This document shows, one piece after another, positions 1 through 9,699 of a stretch of 52,202 nt of DNA. A program made the position numbers and the translations under genes. The stretch comes from Verrucomicrobiota bacterium (GTDB taxonomy: Bacteria > Verrucomicrobiota > Kiritimatiellia > RFP12 > UBA1067). Every line of letters begins with the position of its first letter. The stretch's first letter is position 1. Location of the stretch: NCBI GenBank assembly GCA_023269675.1, contig JAHFSX010000043.1, forward strand, positions 1 through 52,202, read 5' to 3'. The notes under the pieces were generated by a model that saw nothing but the letters and a program-made list of their open reading frames with translations, ran no database searches and was not told the origin of the DNA.

Positions 1-400
1 CAACAGCCAACACTCAACACAAAGGCACGAAGACTCTAAGCAAACCTCAGGACTTGATTCTCGGCTTTGAAACCACTTCGTGTTTCTTGGTGCCCTTGGT
101 GTCTTGGTGGTAAATCTCTCAACTCGACATCCACCACCAGTGCACGGAGAGCGCCCAGGGTCACCAAGATTCAAAACTTCGTGTTTCTTTGTGCCCTTGG
201 TGTCTTGGTGTTAAATCTCTCACCTCAACATCCAATACCCAACACAAAGACGCGAAGACTCTAAGAAGACAGCAAGAATGGATGCTCAGCTTTGAAACCA
301 CTTCGTGTTTCTTGGTGTTCTTGGTGTCTTGGTGGCGAAGCTCTTGATTCAACCGCGCGGTCACGAGACCCGCCCGGTTCGAATGTGTGCCGCCCGCAGT
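1..400. repeat. Dispersed phrase-like intergenic repeats
   Basis: No credible gene. The stretch is built of related phrases. A 'cttcgtgtttcttggtg' phrase followed by 'cttggtgtcttggtg' occurs three times, starting near 76, 177 and 301. A phrase ending 'cgaagactctaag' occurs at about 7-40 and again at 232-265. The segment 'ctttgaaaccacttcgtg' occurs at about 64-81 and 291-308, so a composite unit is repeated with a period of roughly 226 bp. Small reading frames across it (runs such as 'LGVLGVLV' or 'HQDTKNTKKH') are by-products of the repeat. The function is unknown; similar phrase repeats occur between genes of other environmental bacteria. Confidence 0.8.
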
Positions 401-3400
401 TCACTTCCGCTGACGGCCGATCCAGATGTAGTCGATGCGGCAGGTGCCGGTGAGCGGCGCGCCGTCGGCGAAGTCGAGCCGGAGCTGCTTCAGCTTGCCG
501 CCCCATCCAGCCGCGCCGCGCATGTCCACCGTGTATAAGCGATCATCGTTATCGTTCGCGGCCACCTCGAACGCCTGCCCGAACCCCGCCTCCCACGCCG
601 GCGCGTCCTTCGTTGTGAAGCGCAGGCGCATGCGCGTGGCCGGCGTGTGGTTCTGGAAGCGGATCACGACAAGCCCGTTCGCGGCGAGATCCAACCCCAG
701 CGCGTCCGGCGAGAGCAGGTGCGCATCAGGGGCGTCCTTCATGGCAACAACGTAATGGCCGCCCGCGACCAGATGAACCGGACGCGCGATGCAGTCCCAC
801 TTCTGGCCCAGGAATTTCTCATCCTGCGTGCCGAGGTTCCAGTCGGTCCACCCCTCTTTGTCCAGCGGCTTGCTGAACGTCCAGGCGCGCGCCACCGAGG
901 TGCCGGAGGGCAGGATATGGACGGCGGTGTGGCCGCAGCGCCACAACTCGCCGTCGTCGGCCTTCAGCCGCAGGCTGTAATCGCCCGGCGCCGAGAAGCC
1001 GGCTTTCGTCCCGGGTTTCGCGGGGCTGCGGAACGCGACCTCGCCGGGGCCCTCTAAAACTTCCCACACGCTCGCGAGCTTGCCGGACGCGGGCTTCTTG
1101 TCGTCCGAGACCTCGCCCGCCAGCCGCACGGTCGCCTGGTCGCTCCAGATCTCGCGCCCCGCGTCGACCGACGGAGGATTGTTGAGCGGCACGGCCTTGT
1201 CCAGCGCCCTGGCCGTGGCGTACCCGGTGTTGTTGCTGAGGGCCCAGCGGGTCAAGGCGGGCGCCTGGTTCGTGAAGAACGCCACGCCGGGGTTCAGGAC
1301 GTAGCCGTTGTCGCGGATCAGGCCCGTGCTGCAACAGATCTCGGGACTGCGCGATCCGCCCCAGATGAAGATCTCGGAGGGGCCCAGTTTATGGGCCACG
1401 TTGTTGCGGTCGAAGCGCGAGCCGGCGATCTCGACGTTCCGCGCCTGCGGCGACTTGAGACCGAGCACCTCGATCGCCGCGCCCGCGTTGTTGCGGAACG
1501 TGCAGCGCTCGACCAGACAGCCTTCGCCGCCGGCCTCGAAGTCGATGCCGCCCTCGTCGTGCGAGCCGGAGTCGGGCTGGTTGAGGAAGTGACAGTTGCG
1601 GATGATCAGGCCGTATTGACCGCCCAGCATGATGCCCATGGTGCCGGCGTGGGCGTGCCAGCCGGACGCGTCGAAGATGCTGTTCTGCAGGCAGGCGCGG
1701 CTGACGTTGGTGAGGAACGGATGCGGCGAGGTGTTGTGCGCATAGTTGTCGTGGCAGAACACGCGGTCGATGAACACGTTCTTGCCCGCGAAGCGGAAGC
1801 CCGACGAACACTGGAACATCTCGCAGTCGCGCAGCACGAGATCTTCTCCGGACGCGCCGCTGACGGCGATGCCGCCCGAGCCCCCGCCGTCGCCCGGCGC
1901 GCCGAAGCGGTCGCGCCACTCCGGGATGCCGTGGCTGTTGGGGCGGTAGAGGCCTTCGATGTGGTGCGCGATGCAGTCCTCGATGAGCAGCCCGCGGTGG
2001 CCGCTTTCCGCATAATAGACGATCAGGCCTTTGCCGGCGTGGCAGACGGTCAGGCCGCGGATGCGCAGATAGTCGGGGCTCTTGACCAGCGCGCAGCGGT
2101 CGTCGATGTCCCCGTTGCGGCGGATGACGGGCCGCGGCCCCTCGCCGTAGGTGCCGATCTCGGCCCACGCCTGCGCCGTTCCGCGGGCGCCGATCTGCAG
2201 TTCCTGATTGATCACGCTGCCGCGCCGGAGGAGCAGCCGCTCGCCGGGGCCCAGCGTCCGGCCGTTGGCCGGCGTGAAGTCGCGCCACGCCGTTTCGGGC
2301 GACGTGCCCGCGCGGGCGTTGTCGCCGCGCACGCTGTCCACATAGAACGTCGCGGCCTGACCGTTCGTCGCGGTCGGCGGATTCCAGGCGCGCGCGGAAT
2401 AATCGGGATCCGTCGGTGCCAGAAACGCCAACGGCTTGTACGCCAGAACAGGCGCGGAACCCGGCACCGCGAGCTTGAACGTGGCCGTCGCGCTCGCCGT
2501 TGCGTCGGCGAGCACGCGCCACTCGACCGCCCGTTCGCTGTTGACCGGCAGCGGGCCAAGATCCAACGCGGCGGGCGATTCGCAGGTGACGCCGCGCGGC
2601 AGCTCCAGCGAGACGACGCAGCCGGTGACCGCATTGCCGAAGTTGCGGACCACGCCGGTCACCCGCTCGGAACGCCCCGCGCGCAGCAGCACGCTTTCCG
2701 TCGTCAGGTCCCGCAGCCGCACCACGGCCGGCCTGGGGTTCTCGATGCGCACGTTGTCGAGCAGCCCGTTGAAGCGTCCCAACGTCAGGGGGCTGTCGCC
2801 GGGCTTCGCGGTTCCGGACCGCAGGACCTCGGTCCGCTCGCCGTTGACGTCGAGCGTCAGGGCGAGCCCGTCCCACTGGGCGCTGACGCGGTACCACGTG
2901 CCTGTCTCAATGCGGCACTCCGAGCGCACGCGCGGCTCCCAGCCGTTGAGGTTCACAAAGAATGCGAGCTTGCCGCCTTCCGCCTGCGGGTCGAGCCTCA
3001 GCTGGTATTCGCCCTCCTTGATCACGACCGGCGTGATGCCTGCCGGCAACGCGTTGAGCAGCAGCGAGCAGTCGACGCGGAAACCCGGGGCCACTTGCAG
3101 GCCCGGCGCGCTCGGAACCGAAAGCGCGGCGCCACCGGCCACCAGCGCCTGCCCGCCGGGGACCGGGACGAACGTGCGGCCGGGCGCGGCGAAATCATGG
3201 CCGCGGCCTGACGCGTCGCGCGCGTCGCCCTCGAAGGGCCAGCAGGCCTCGCCCGTGCGGCTGCCGCCGGGGCTGGCGATCCGCAGGTCAGCGAGCTCGC
3301 CGTCGAACGCCCCGAGGTGCAGCGGCTCGCGGGTCGCGACCGGCTCGCCGCCGCGCGCGATGCGCGTAGTGTCGCCGTTCACCGTGAGCCAGAGGCCCTT

Positions 3401-3886
3401 CCCGTCCCAGCCGGCCTCCACCTGATACCACACGCCGACCTGTACCGGCGCGCGCGACGACACGCGTGGCTCCCAGGTTCCGGTGTTCACGAAGAAGCTC
3501 AGGCGCCGTCCCTCCGAGGCGGGGTCGACGCGCAGGACGTACTCGCCCTGGCCGTAATCGCCCTTCATGGCCACGGTCGCCCACGCGTTGCCTTCGGGCA
3601 GGCGGGCGAGACGCACGCGGCACGCGAGGCGGAAGCCGCGCGTGAGGCGCAGGCCCGGCGCGTCCGGGATATTGACCCCCGCGTGGGTCAGCCGCAACGT
3701 CTGGCCCTCGGCGCCGGAAGTGAACACGGGCTGGGCGGCATAGGCGTCCTGCCCGTTGCCGCTCGCGTCGGACAGCGTGCCGTCGAAGCTCCACCGGCCG
3801 GTCCACGCCGGGGCCCCTGCGGGCGGCGTGTCCGCGACGGTGACGAGCGAAAAGGCGGCCGCGAAAACGAGAATGATTTTCTTCAT
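401..3886 (-). CDS. Exported LamG / parallel beta-helix protein
   Basis: Secreted multidomain protein of about 1161 residues, probably binding or cleaving polysaccharide; no catalytic residues can be assigned. An N-terminal signal peptide (MKKIILVFAAAFSLV) is followed by two homologous LamG/concanavalin-like modules (about 25-200 and 210-395; both contain 'KLAFFVN' or 'RLSFFVN' and 'WEPRV'), a CARDB/NPCBM-associated-like domain (about 395-490), a right-handed parallel beta-helix (about 510-880) that opens with the typical 'YVDSVRGDNARAGTSP', a PKD-like domain (about 890-960) and a C-terminal beta-sandwich. ATG 3886 is preferred to the in-frame TTG at 3895 because the signal peptide begins there. 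It is a single gene diverging from the rhamnosidase across a 586-bp repeat-rich gap. A pectate-lyase-like or glycan-epimerase role is possible but unproven. Confidence 0.85.
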   Translation of the reverse strand: MKKIILVFAAAFSLVTVADTPPAGAPAWTGRWSFDGTLSDASGNGQDAYAAQPVFTSGAEGQTLRLTHAGVNIPDAPGLRLTRGFRLACRVRLARLPEGNAWATVAMKGDYGQGEYVLRVDPASEGRRLSFFVNTGTWEPRVSSRAPVQVGVWYQVEAGWDGKGLWLTVNGDTTRIARGGEPVATREPLHLGAFDGELADLRIASPGGSRTGEACWPFEGDARDASGRGHDFAAPGRTFVPVPGGQALVAGGAALSVPSAPGLQVAPGFRVDCSLLLNALPAGITPVVIKEGEYQLRLDPQAEGGKLAFFVNLNGWEPRVRSECRIETGTWYRVSAQWDGLALTLDVNGERTEVLRSGTAKPGDSPLTLGRFNGLLDNVRIENPRPAVVRLRDLTTESVLLRAGRSERVTGVVRNFGNAVTGCVVSLELPRGVTCESPAALDLGPLPVNSERAVEWRVLADATASATATFKLAVPGSAPVLAYKPLAFLAPTDPDYSARAWNPPTATNGQAATFYVDSVRGDNARAGTSPETAWRDFTPANGRTLGPGERLLLRRGSVINQELQIGARGTAQAWAEIGTYGEGPRPVIRRNGDIDDRCALVKSPDYLRIRGLTVCHAGKGLIVYYAESGHRGLLIEDCIAHHIEGLYRPNSHGIPEWRDRFGAPGDGGGSGGIAVSGASGEDLVLRDCEMFQCSSGFRFAGKNVFIDRVFCHDNYAHNTSPHPFLTNVSRACLQNSIFDASGWHAHAGTMGIMLGGQYGLIIRNCHFLNQPDSGSHDEGGIDFEAGGEGCLVERCTFRNNAGAAIEVLGLKSPQARNVEIAGSRFDRNNVAHKLGPSEIFIWGGSRSPEICCSTGLIRDNGYVLNPGVAFFTNQAPALTRWALSNNTGYATARALDKAVPLNNPPSVDAGREIWSDQATVRLAGEVSDDKKPASGKLASVWEVLEGPGEVAFRSPAKPGTKAGFSAPGDYSLRLKADDGELWRCGHTAVHILPSGTSVARAWTFSKPLDKEGWTDWNLGTQDEKFLGQKWDCIARPVHLVAGGHYVVAMKDAPDAHLLSPDALGLDLAANGLVVIRFQNHTPATRMRLRFTTKDAPAWEAGFGQAFEVAANDNDDRLYTVDMRGAAGWGGKLKQLRLDFADGAPLTGTCRIDYIWIGRQRK

Positions 3887-4026
3887 ACGATTCAACCGGG
3901 TACGTGTCGTCGGATCTGCGGCTCAGTCGTACCCCCCGACCAAACCCAGCATCCTCTTCAGATTGACAGACCGGCATCATACCCGTGATCGATTCTCCGC
4001 GCGACCCTTTTCAGCGGAACGGCCAA

Positions 4027-4058
4027 GGGTGTGATTCAACTTCGTTGAATCCACACCC
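4027..4058. repeat. Long hairpin, GATTC-type palindrome
   Basis: The left arm GGGTGTGATTCAAC pairs with the right arm GTTGAATCCACACCC around a TTC loop, with one bulged base. There is no T-run, so it is not a standard terminator. It belongs with the similar palindromes at 4282-4306 and 49948-49972, which share outer GATTC/GAATC arms. Confidence 0.75.
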
Positions 4059-4281
4059 GAAGGAGGAGTTAGGATTTAGGAGTTAGGAGTTGCAATGCCG
4101 TGGCAGCGAACGTGTTCGTATCATGCTCGAGAGTCCGTGTTCGTGTCTTCAAAATGAAGTCACGCGTATTGCTCCTGGAAACGATGCTTCGCGGAAGGGT
4201 TCCTCCTTGTCGAACGCCCTGTTTTCACGACCGTTTGCGCTTCCGACTCCTCAATCCCAACTCCTAAATTCTCCTGGGCGC

Positions 4282-4306
4282 GATTCAGTTTCAACGAAAC
4301 TGAATC
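4282..4306. repeat. Perfect hairpin, GATTC-type palindrome
   Basis: GATTCAGTTTC and GAAACTGAATC form a perfect 11-bp stem around an AAC loop. It lacks a T-tract and lies 170 bp upstream of the rhamnosidase gene. It is the second member of the GATTC palindrome group. Confidence 0.75.
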
Positions 4307-4475
4307 CCACCCAACGGCCAAGCATCCACTGTTTTCGGCTCGCACAAAGCGCGCGGTCACGGTAAAGTGTCCGCCAACACTGGAAAGGCGCTTTCCGCTG
4401 CCCGCTGTTTGTCTCTGGCCTGACCGTCGGACAGCCTCAGCCTAAACACCTTCTGCTCTCACCTGGGGGACGATG

Positions 4476-7400
4476 ATGAGAAACACGCTCGCTTCATGCC
4501 TGTTGGTTCTGGCCTGCTCGCTCACGCTCCGCGCGGATCCGCTGCAGCAGAGCTTCGCGACGCCGCCGGACAGCACCAAGCCCTACATGTACTGGTACTG
4601 GCTCAACAACAACGCCAGCGCCAAAGGCATCACCGCCGACCTCGAGGCGATGAAACAGGCCGGCATCGGCGAAGCCTTCATCGGCCACGTGGTCAGCGAC
4701 GGCATCCCCGAGGGCACGGTCCCCATCCTGAGCCCCGAGTGGTGGCGGCTCGTCGCCCACGCCGTCAGCGAGGGCGACCGCCTCGGCGTGCGCGTCGGCA
4801 TGTTCAACGGCCCGGGCTGGAGCCAGTCCGGCGGCCCGTGGATGAAGCCCGAGCAGAGCATGCGCTACCTTGTCAGCGAGGAGACCTGCGTGTCGGGCGG
4901 GCAGACCTTCCGCGGCGTCCCGCCCAAGCACGCGAAGGCCATCCAGGAGGTGGCGCTCATAGCCTACCCCGCCCCCCGCAACGACGGCGAGGCCGTGCGG
5001 CCCGCGCGCGTCGCCTGCTCCCCGCAGGTGGATGCCCTCCCCGCCCTCCTCACCTCCGGCAGCGGCGCCTGCGCGCTGCCGCACGCGCCGCTCACCCTGG
5101 ACCTGGAGTTCGCCGCGCCGGCCGTGTTCCAGACCCTCACGCTCGACTTCGGCGACTCGCCGGTCCGCCTCGCGGGCGTGCTGGAGAGCGTAGGGAACGG
5201 CCCCGCCAAAAAGCTGCGCGACCTGGCCCTCTACCGCACCAACCTCGGCAGCGCGATGGGCCCGCTCGTGACCGCGCCCTTCGTCTTCGCCTTCGAACCG
5301 ACCGAGACCGACCACCTGCGCATCACCTTCACTCAGCTCGACGGCAAGCCCGTGGTGCGCGACATCGCCTGCTCCCCGGCCGCGCGCATCGACTTCGGCG
5401 CGGAGAAGCAGCTCGGCCGCATGTATCCCGAGCCCGTGCCGCCGCCGGACGCCTTCCTCTGGCCGCGCCAGCCGGAACCCGCCGCGGGCACCGCCGTGGA
5501 CAGCGCGCGCATCGTGGACCTCACCGCCAAGGTGGAGAAGGACGGGACCCTCGTGTGGCAAGCCCCCGCAGGCAGCGACTGGATCATCGCGCGCATCGGC
5601 ATGGCTTCCACCGGCGTCAAGTGCGGCCCCACCCCGCCGCAGGCCCAGGGCCTCGAGTGCGACAAGATGAGCCGCGCCGCGGTGGACACGCATTTCGACG
5701 GCATGATCGGCGAGTTCCTGCGCCGCATCCCAGCAGGCCAGCGCAAGGGCTTCCAGCACATCACCCTCGACAGCTACGAGGTCGGGCCGCAGAACTGGAC
5801 CGACGGCATGACCAAGATCTTCAAGAAGACCTACGGCTATGACCCCACGCCCTGGCTCGCCTGCCTCAGCGGCCGCGTGGTCGGCTCGCGCGACCGGACC
5901 GACCGCTTCCTCTGGGACTGGCGCCGCCTCGTGGCGGACCTCATCGCCCGCAACTACGTGGGCGGCCTCAAGGCGGCGGCCAACCGCCAAGGCCTCAAGA
6001 CCTGGCTGGAGAACTACGGCCACTGGGGCTTTCCCGGCGAGTCGCTCCAGTACGGCGGCGCCTCGGACGACATCGGCGGCGAGTACTGGCTCTGGAACAC
6101 GCTGGGCGACGTCGAGTGCCGCCTCGCCACCTCCACCGCGCACGTCTACGGCAAGAAGGTGGTCTCCGCCGAGTCCTTCACCTCGGGCAAGAACTTCGTG
6201 CAGACCCCCGCGAACATGAAGACGCGCGGCGACTGGTGCATGACCCAGGGCATCAACCACTTCGTGTTGCACGTCTACACCCACCAGCCCTACGACGTGA
6301 CGCCCGGCATCGTTCCCTGGTTCGGCACCGACTTCAACCGCAACTCGACCTGGTTCAAGGAGTACGGCAAAGGCTGGACCGACTACCTGCGCCGCTGCTG
6401 TTTCCTCTTGCAGCAGGGCACACACGAGGCCGACGTCGCCTACTTCTTCGGCGAGGACACCCCGCGCATGAACGGCCTGCAGGACCCGCCGCTGCCGCCG
6501 GGCTACGACTACGACTACATCAACGCCGAGGTGCTGCTCACGCGCGCCTCCTGCAAGAACGGCCGCCTCACCCTGCCCGACGGCCAGAGCTACCGCGTGC
6601 TGGTGCTGCCGCCCAGCGAGACCATGACACCCCGCCTGCTGGAGAAGCTCGCCGCGTTCGTGAAACAGGGGCTGGTGCTCGTCGGCAACCCGCCCCTGCG
6701 CTCGCCGAGCCTCGCGGATTACCCCGGCTGCGACGTCGCGGTCCGCGCGAGCGCCGAGAGCCTCTGGGGCCTTGCCCCCGCCGCCACGCTCGACCGGCCC
6801 GTGCGCAAGGGCCGCGTCTTCCGCGGCCACACGCTGGAGCAGGTGTTCGGCAAACTGGCCGTGCCGCCCGACTTCGCCTGCGCCTCCCAGGACGTGCGCT
6901 GGATCCACCGCACCGGCAAGGAGGCCGACATTTTCTTCGTGAGCAACCAGAGCGAAAAGCCGCTGGCCATCGCCCCCGAGTTCCGCGTCACCGGCAAGCA
7001 GCCCGAAGTGTGGGACGCCGTGACCGGAACCACCTGCGAGACCGCGCTCTTCGAGACGCTGCCGCAAGCCACCCGCGTGCCGCTGCACCTCGCCCCCGCC
7101 GGCTCGGCCTTCGTGGTCTTCCGCAAACCGCTCGCCGCCGGACGCATGCCCGTGCGCTCGCTCGCCCGCGACGGCGAGACGGTCCTCTCGTGCGAAAAGG
7201 AAACAACGTCCGCCGCCGACGCGGCCCAGCCGGGCTCGTTCACGATCAGCGCGCTCGTGACGCCCGACAAGGAGATCGCGCTGCCGCAACAGAGCCCCAG
7301 GGGCGTCCACAACCGCGACCAGAACTTCGTCGTCGCCCCCACGCACGGCAAGACCTGGGGCGAGGGCCACTCGGGCGCCGGCCTCTCGGTCGGCCGCAAC

Positions 7401-8402
7401 GGCGTGGCCGCCTTCGAGCACTGGCACCAGAACATCGCGCCCGTGCTGGTGTGGAAGGCCCCCGCGCCGCTCGACCGGCCCGTGCACGTCGCGCTGGTCT
7501 ACACCGCCAACGTCCCCGCGCTATTCATCGACGGCCGGAAGGTCCACACCGGCATCGCCAGCGGACAGGCGCCCCATCCCTCGCAGCCGGGCGGCGACGC
7601 CTTCGCCGGCACGTGCTGCGGCGTCGTCAGTCAGGCGGGCGCGCTCGCCGCTACGGACGTGGCGGCCGCCGCCGCACGCGCGCGGGCCGAGGCCAGCGAG
7701 GGTGAACGCCCGCCCCCGACCCTGACCTTCGACGCCTCCGGCGCGCTGACGCTCACGGCCTGTGCGCCGGGGCAGTACGTGGCCGTGTGGCCGGACGGCG
7801 TCAGGCGCGCGTGGTCCGTCGCCGAAAAGCCTGCCAGCCTCTCGCTCGACCACACGATCTGGAACGTCACGTTCCGGCAGCGTGCCGGCGAAGCGCCGCA
7901 CACGCTCTTCCTCAACGCGCTGCCAGACTGGAAAGACGCCAGCGACCCGTACGTGAAATACTTCAGCGGCACCGCGGTCTACAGCGGGCTTTTCTGCTGG
8001 GCCCTGCCGCGCCCCGACGTCCGCGTCTGGCTGGACCTCGGCGAGGTGCGGCAAATCGCTGCGGTCACCGTCAACGGGAAAGATCTGGGCGTGCTCTGGA
8101 AAAAGCCCTTCCGCGTGGACGTCACCGACGCGCTGCGTTCCGGCGAGAACGCGCTGGAGGTGCGCGTGGCGAACGACTGGTTCAACCGTCTCATCGGCGA
8201 CGAGCAGCTGGCCGACGACACCGGAGCCAACGCCAAGGGCGAGATCACCGCCTGGCCCGCGTGGGTGCTGAGCGGGGAGAAACGCCCCGAGCCCAGGCGC
8301 GTGACGCTCGTCAGCCGCAAGCAGGTCGCCAAAGACACGCCGCTGCATGCCTCCGGCCTGCTCGGCCCGGTCACGCTTTTCGAGGAGTTCCGCCTGCGCT
8401 GA
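4476..8402 (+). CDS. Exported alpha-L-rhamnosidase, GH106 family
   Basis: Predicted periplasmic or secreted glycoside hydrolase removing alpha-L-rhamnose from pectin (RG-I), ulvan-like or other rhamnose-containing glycans. About 1308 residues. A signal peptide (to about 22) precedes a GH106-like catalytic region that opens with the characteristic 'YMYWYWLNNNASAKGITAD', then 'AGIGEAFIGHV' and 'VGMFNGPGWSQSGGPW'. A LamG-like beta-sandwich (about 910-1025, with 'VHVALVYTANVPALFIDGR') appears inserted before the C-terminal GH2-type sugar-binding jelly roll ('VWLDLGEVRQIAAVTVNGK', 'NALEVRVANDWFNRLIGD'). ATG 4476 is chosen over ATG 4473 because the purine-rich GGGGGA at 4465-4470 then has normal spacing. 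The family call is confident; the natural substrate is inferred. Confidence 0.9.
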   Translation: MRNTLASCLLVLACSLTLRADPLQQSFATPPDSTKPYMYWYWLNNNASAKGITADLEAMKQAGIGEAFIGHVVSDGIPEGTVPILSPEWWRLVAHAVSEGDRLGVRVGMFNGPGWSQSGGPWMKPEQSMRYLVSEETCVSGGQTFRGVPPKHAKAIQEVALIAYPAPRNDGEAVRPARVACSPQVDALPALLTSGSGACALPHAPLTLDLEFAAPAVFQTLTLDFGDSPVRLAGVLESVGNGPAKKLRDLALYRTNLGSAMGPLVTAPFVFAFEPTETDHLRITFTQLDGKPVVRDIACSPAARIDFGAEKQLGRMYPEPVPPPDAFLWPRQPEPAAGTAVDSARIVDLTAKVEKDGTLVWQAPAGSDWIIARIGMASTGVKCGPTPPQAQGLECDKMSRAAVDTHFDGMIGEFLRRIPAGQRKGFQHITLDSYEVGPQNWTDGMTKIFKKTYGYDPTPWLACLSGRVVGSRDRTDRFLWDWRRLVADLIARNYVGGLKAAANRQGLKTWLENYGHWGFPGESLQYGGASDDIGGEYWLWNTLGDVECRLATSTAHVYGKKVVSAESFTSGKNFVQTPANMKTRGDWCMTQGINHFVLHVYTHQPYDVTPGIVPWFGTDFNRNSTWFKEYGKGWTDYLRRCCFLLQQGTHEADVAYFFGEDTPRMNGLQDPPLPPGYDYDYINAEVLLTRASCKNGRLTLPDGQSYRVLVLPPSETMTPRLLEKLAAFVKQGLVLVGNPPLRSPSLADYPGCDVAVRASAESLWGLAPAATLDRPVRKGRVFRGHTLEQVFGKLAVPPDFACASQDVRWIHRTGKEADIFFVSNQSEKPLAIAPEFRVTGKQPEVWDAVTGTTCETALFETLPQATRVPLHLAPAGSAFVVFRKPLAAGRMPVRSLARDGETVLSCEKETTSAADAAQPGSFTISALVTPDKEIALPQQSPRGVHNRDQNFVVAPTHGKTWGEGHSGAGLSVGRNGVAAFEHWHQNIAPVLVWKAPAPLDRPVHVALVYTANVPALFIDGRKVHTGIASGQAPHPSQPGGDAFAGTCCGVVSQAGALAATDVAAAAARARAEASEGERPPPTLTFDASGALTLTACAPGQYVAVWPDGVRRAWSVAEKPASLSLDHTIWNVTFRQRAGEAPHTLFLNALPDWKDASDPYVKYFSGTAVYSGLFCWALPRPDVRVWLDLGEVRQIAAVTVNGKDLGVLWKKPFRVDVTDALRSGENALEVRVANDWFNRLIGDEQLADDTGANAKGEITAWPAWVLSGEKRPEPRRVTLVSRKQVAKDTPLHASGLLGPVTLFEEFRLR

Positions 8403-8643
8403 GACGGCTTGCCGGAGGCTCGCCCGCCACGCCCCGTCCGCGCCTGGAGGGCGAGCGTCTCCGCGAGCCGCGGCATCCGCGCGGCACGTCGGCTCGACAG
8501 CGTCTCGTGCGCCACGGTCACTCCCTGCCGGATATGCGTCTCCCTCTGTTTCGGGCCGAAGATTACAGAGATTTAATCAAATATCTAGTTGCCGGCTTTA
8601 GTTAATGGCGCTATATTTACAAACGACTTGAGGGAGCAGTTGT
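8403..8643. other. Intergenic region with inverted repeat
   Basis: An imperfect inverted repeat (GGAGGCTCGCCC near 8414 and GGGCGAGCGTCTCC near 8450) may end the rhamnosidase transcript, although no T-run follows. The 3' third turns AT-rich and holds the promoter of the next gene. Confidence 0.5.
8589..8617 (+). promoter_or_regulatory. Sigma-70-like promoter for 8644 gene
   Basis: TTGCCG (8589-8594) and TATATT (8612-8617) are separated by exactly 17 bp inside an AT-rich island. The ribosome-binding site AGGGAG at 8631-8636 lies 7 nt before ATG 8644. Confidence 0.65.
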
Positions 8644-9699
8644 ATGAGTAAAAACCGAATAGAGTCATCGTCGCCGGGGCCGCTGGGGATCTGGGGTGCC
8701 GGCCGCCTGCTGGCCCAAGCCCTCTCCGAGCAGGAGTCGTGCATGCGCTCGGTCTACGCGCTCGCCGGGGAGATCGTGCGGCCGCCCGCAGGCGCACCGC
8801 CCGAATACTCCGTCCGGATGGGAGAGATTCCGGCGGCCTTTTTCGCGGCCCGCAGAAACATCTTCTCGACCCTCTTCTACTCGACCTATCTGGTGCTCGA
8901 CATCCCGCAACCGCGCCGGCTCCTGTACGGCAAGCTGAACCATCTCTTCCGCATCTGGGTCACCAGCGCCGACAACCTGCTCGACGGCGAGGACAAGTGC
9001 GTCCTTCCGCTCGCCCTGCCGGGCACCTCCCGCGTCATGCGCGAGGTGGTCGCCCTCATGGCGGCGGACCGCGTGCTCTGGCATCTGCTGGGCGAGGCCG
9101 TCGCGGACGGGACGCTGACCGCCCCGCAGTCGAACGCGCTGGCCGACGAGTCGCTGCGCTGTCTCCTGCCGAGCGCGGCCCAGGAGGCCAGCGAGGAGGG
9201 CGGCGTCACATCGCGCCCCGCGCCCGAATACGTGCTCGACACGATCCACGTCCTGAAGACGGGGCTGCTCTTCAATATCCCCTTCACCGGCGTGGACATC
9301 GTCGAGCTGGACATCAACCGCGACCGTCTCGCGCGCCTGAAAAAGGCCCTGCTGCTGTTCGGCGGCGCCTGCCAGATTCTGGACGATGTCCGCGACATCG
9401 CCCGGGACTTCGTGGAGCGCCGCCACAACTACGTGCTCTCCGTGCTGGCGCGCGAGCGCCCTGAGATCTTGGAGAGCTGGTCGCGGCGCGACATCAAGGC
9501 CGGCGACCGGCTCTACTTCGACGTGCTCCCCGCCAGCCTGGCCGCCGCCCGGCTGGGCTATCAGCGGCTCACGGCCGCCTGCGCGGCGCTGCAGGATGAA
9601 GGCGTCATCCTGTCCGGCGTGCCGGTGGCGCGGATGGCCTATTCCATGTTCGCCACCCTGGATCTGGAGGATATCGCCCATGTCAGCGCCCTCGCCTGA
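8644..9699 (+). CDS. Class I isoprenoid synthase-fold protein
   Basis: All-alpha protein of 351 residues resembling prenyl-diphosphate or squalene/phytoene-type synthases. Two Asp-rich Mg-diphosphate motifs are visible: a degenerate first one in 'SADNLLDGEDK' (about 112-122) and a canonical second one in 'QILDDVRDIARD' (DDxxD, about 243-254). No signal peptide or membrane segment is evident. The downstream UbiE-type methyltransferase overlaps it by 20 bp, so the two are translationally coupled and probably act on the same lipid, possibly a quinone side chain or a cyclised or methylated prenyl product. A canonical trans-prenyltransferase would carry an intact DDxxD in both motifs, so the reaction cannot be named. 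Confidence 0.7.
   Translation: MSKNRIESSSPGPLGIWGAGRLLAQALSEQESCMRSVYALAGEIVRPPAGAPPEYSVRMGEIPAAFFAARRNIFSTLFYSTYLVLDIPQPRRLLYGKLNHLFRIWVTSADNLLDGEDKCVLPLALPGTSRVMREVVALMAADRVLWHLLGEAVADGTLTAPQSNALADESLRCLLPSAAQEASEEGGVTSRPAPEYVLDTIHVLKTGLLFNIPFTGVDIVELDINRDRLARLKKALLLFGGACQILDDVRDIARDFVERRHNYVLSVLARERPEILESWSRRDIKAGDRLYFDVLPASLAAARLGYQRLTAACAALQDEGVILSGVPVARMAYSMFATLDLEDIAHVSALA

Larger units (their letters stand above)
3887..4472. repeat. Divergent intergenic region with palindromes and phrase repeats
   Basis: No gene. It holds two strong palindromes (listed separately), the phrase 'aggagttaggatttaggag' near 4063-4090 with an inverted relative 'aactcctaaattctcct' near 4259-4275, a small hairpin GGAAAG-GCG-CTTTCC at about 4382-4396, and a 17-nt phrase at 4438-4454 that recurs in near-identical form at 14672-14688 and 42548-42564. 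No clear -35/-10 pair was found for either flanking gene. Confidence 0.65.

Noticed and set aside
1..400. Small protein-coding genes in the first 400 bp
   Set aside because: The frames are translations of the repeats on both strands, with no ribosome-binding sites or conserved features.
4494..7487. 997-codon open frame antisense to the GH106 gene
   Set aside because: High-GC sequence with G/C at third positions leaves the opposite strand open. The translation is rich in Ala/Gly/Arg/His with no fold, and the sense frame is a clear enzyme. The same applies to long antisense frames at 1391-3211, 11221-12831, 17902-19941, 19868-22249, 22303-23805, 24610-26280, 26284-27816, 29919-32198, 36412-38271, 44911-46314 and 46583-48649.
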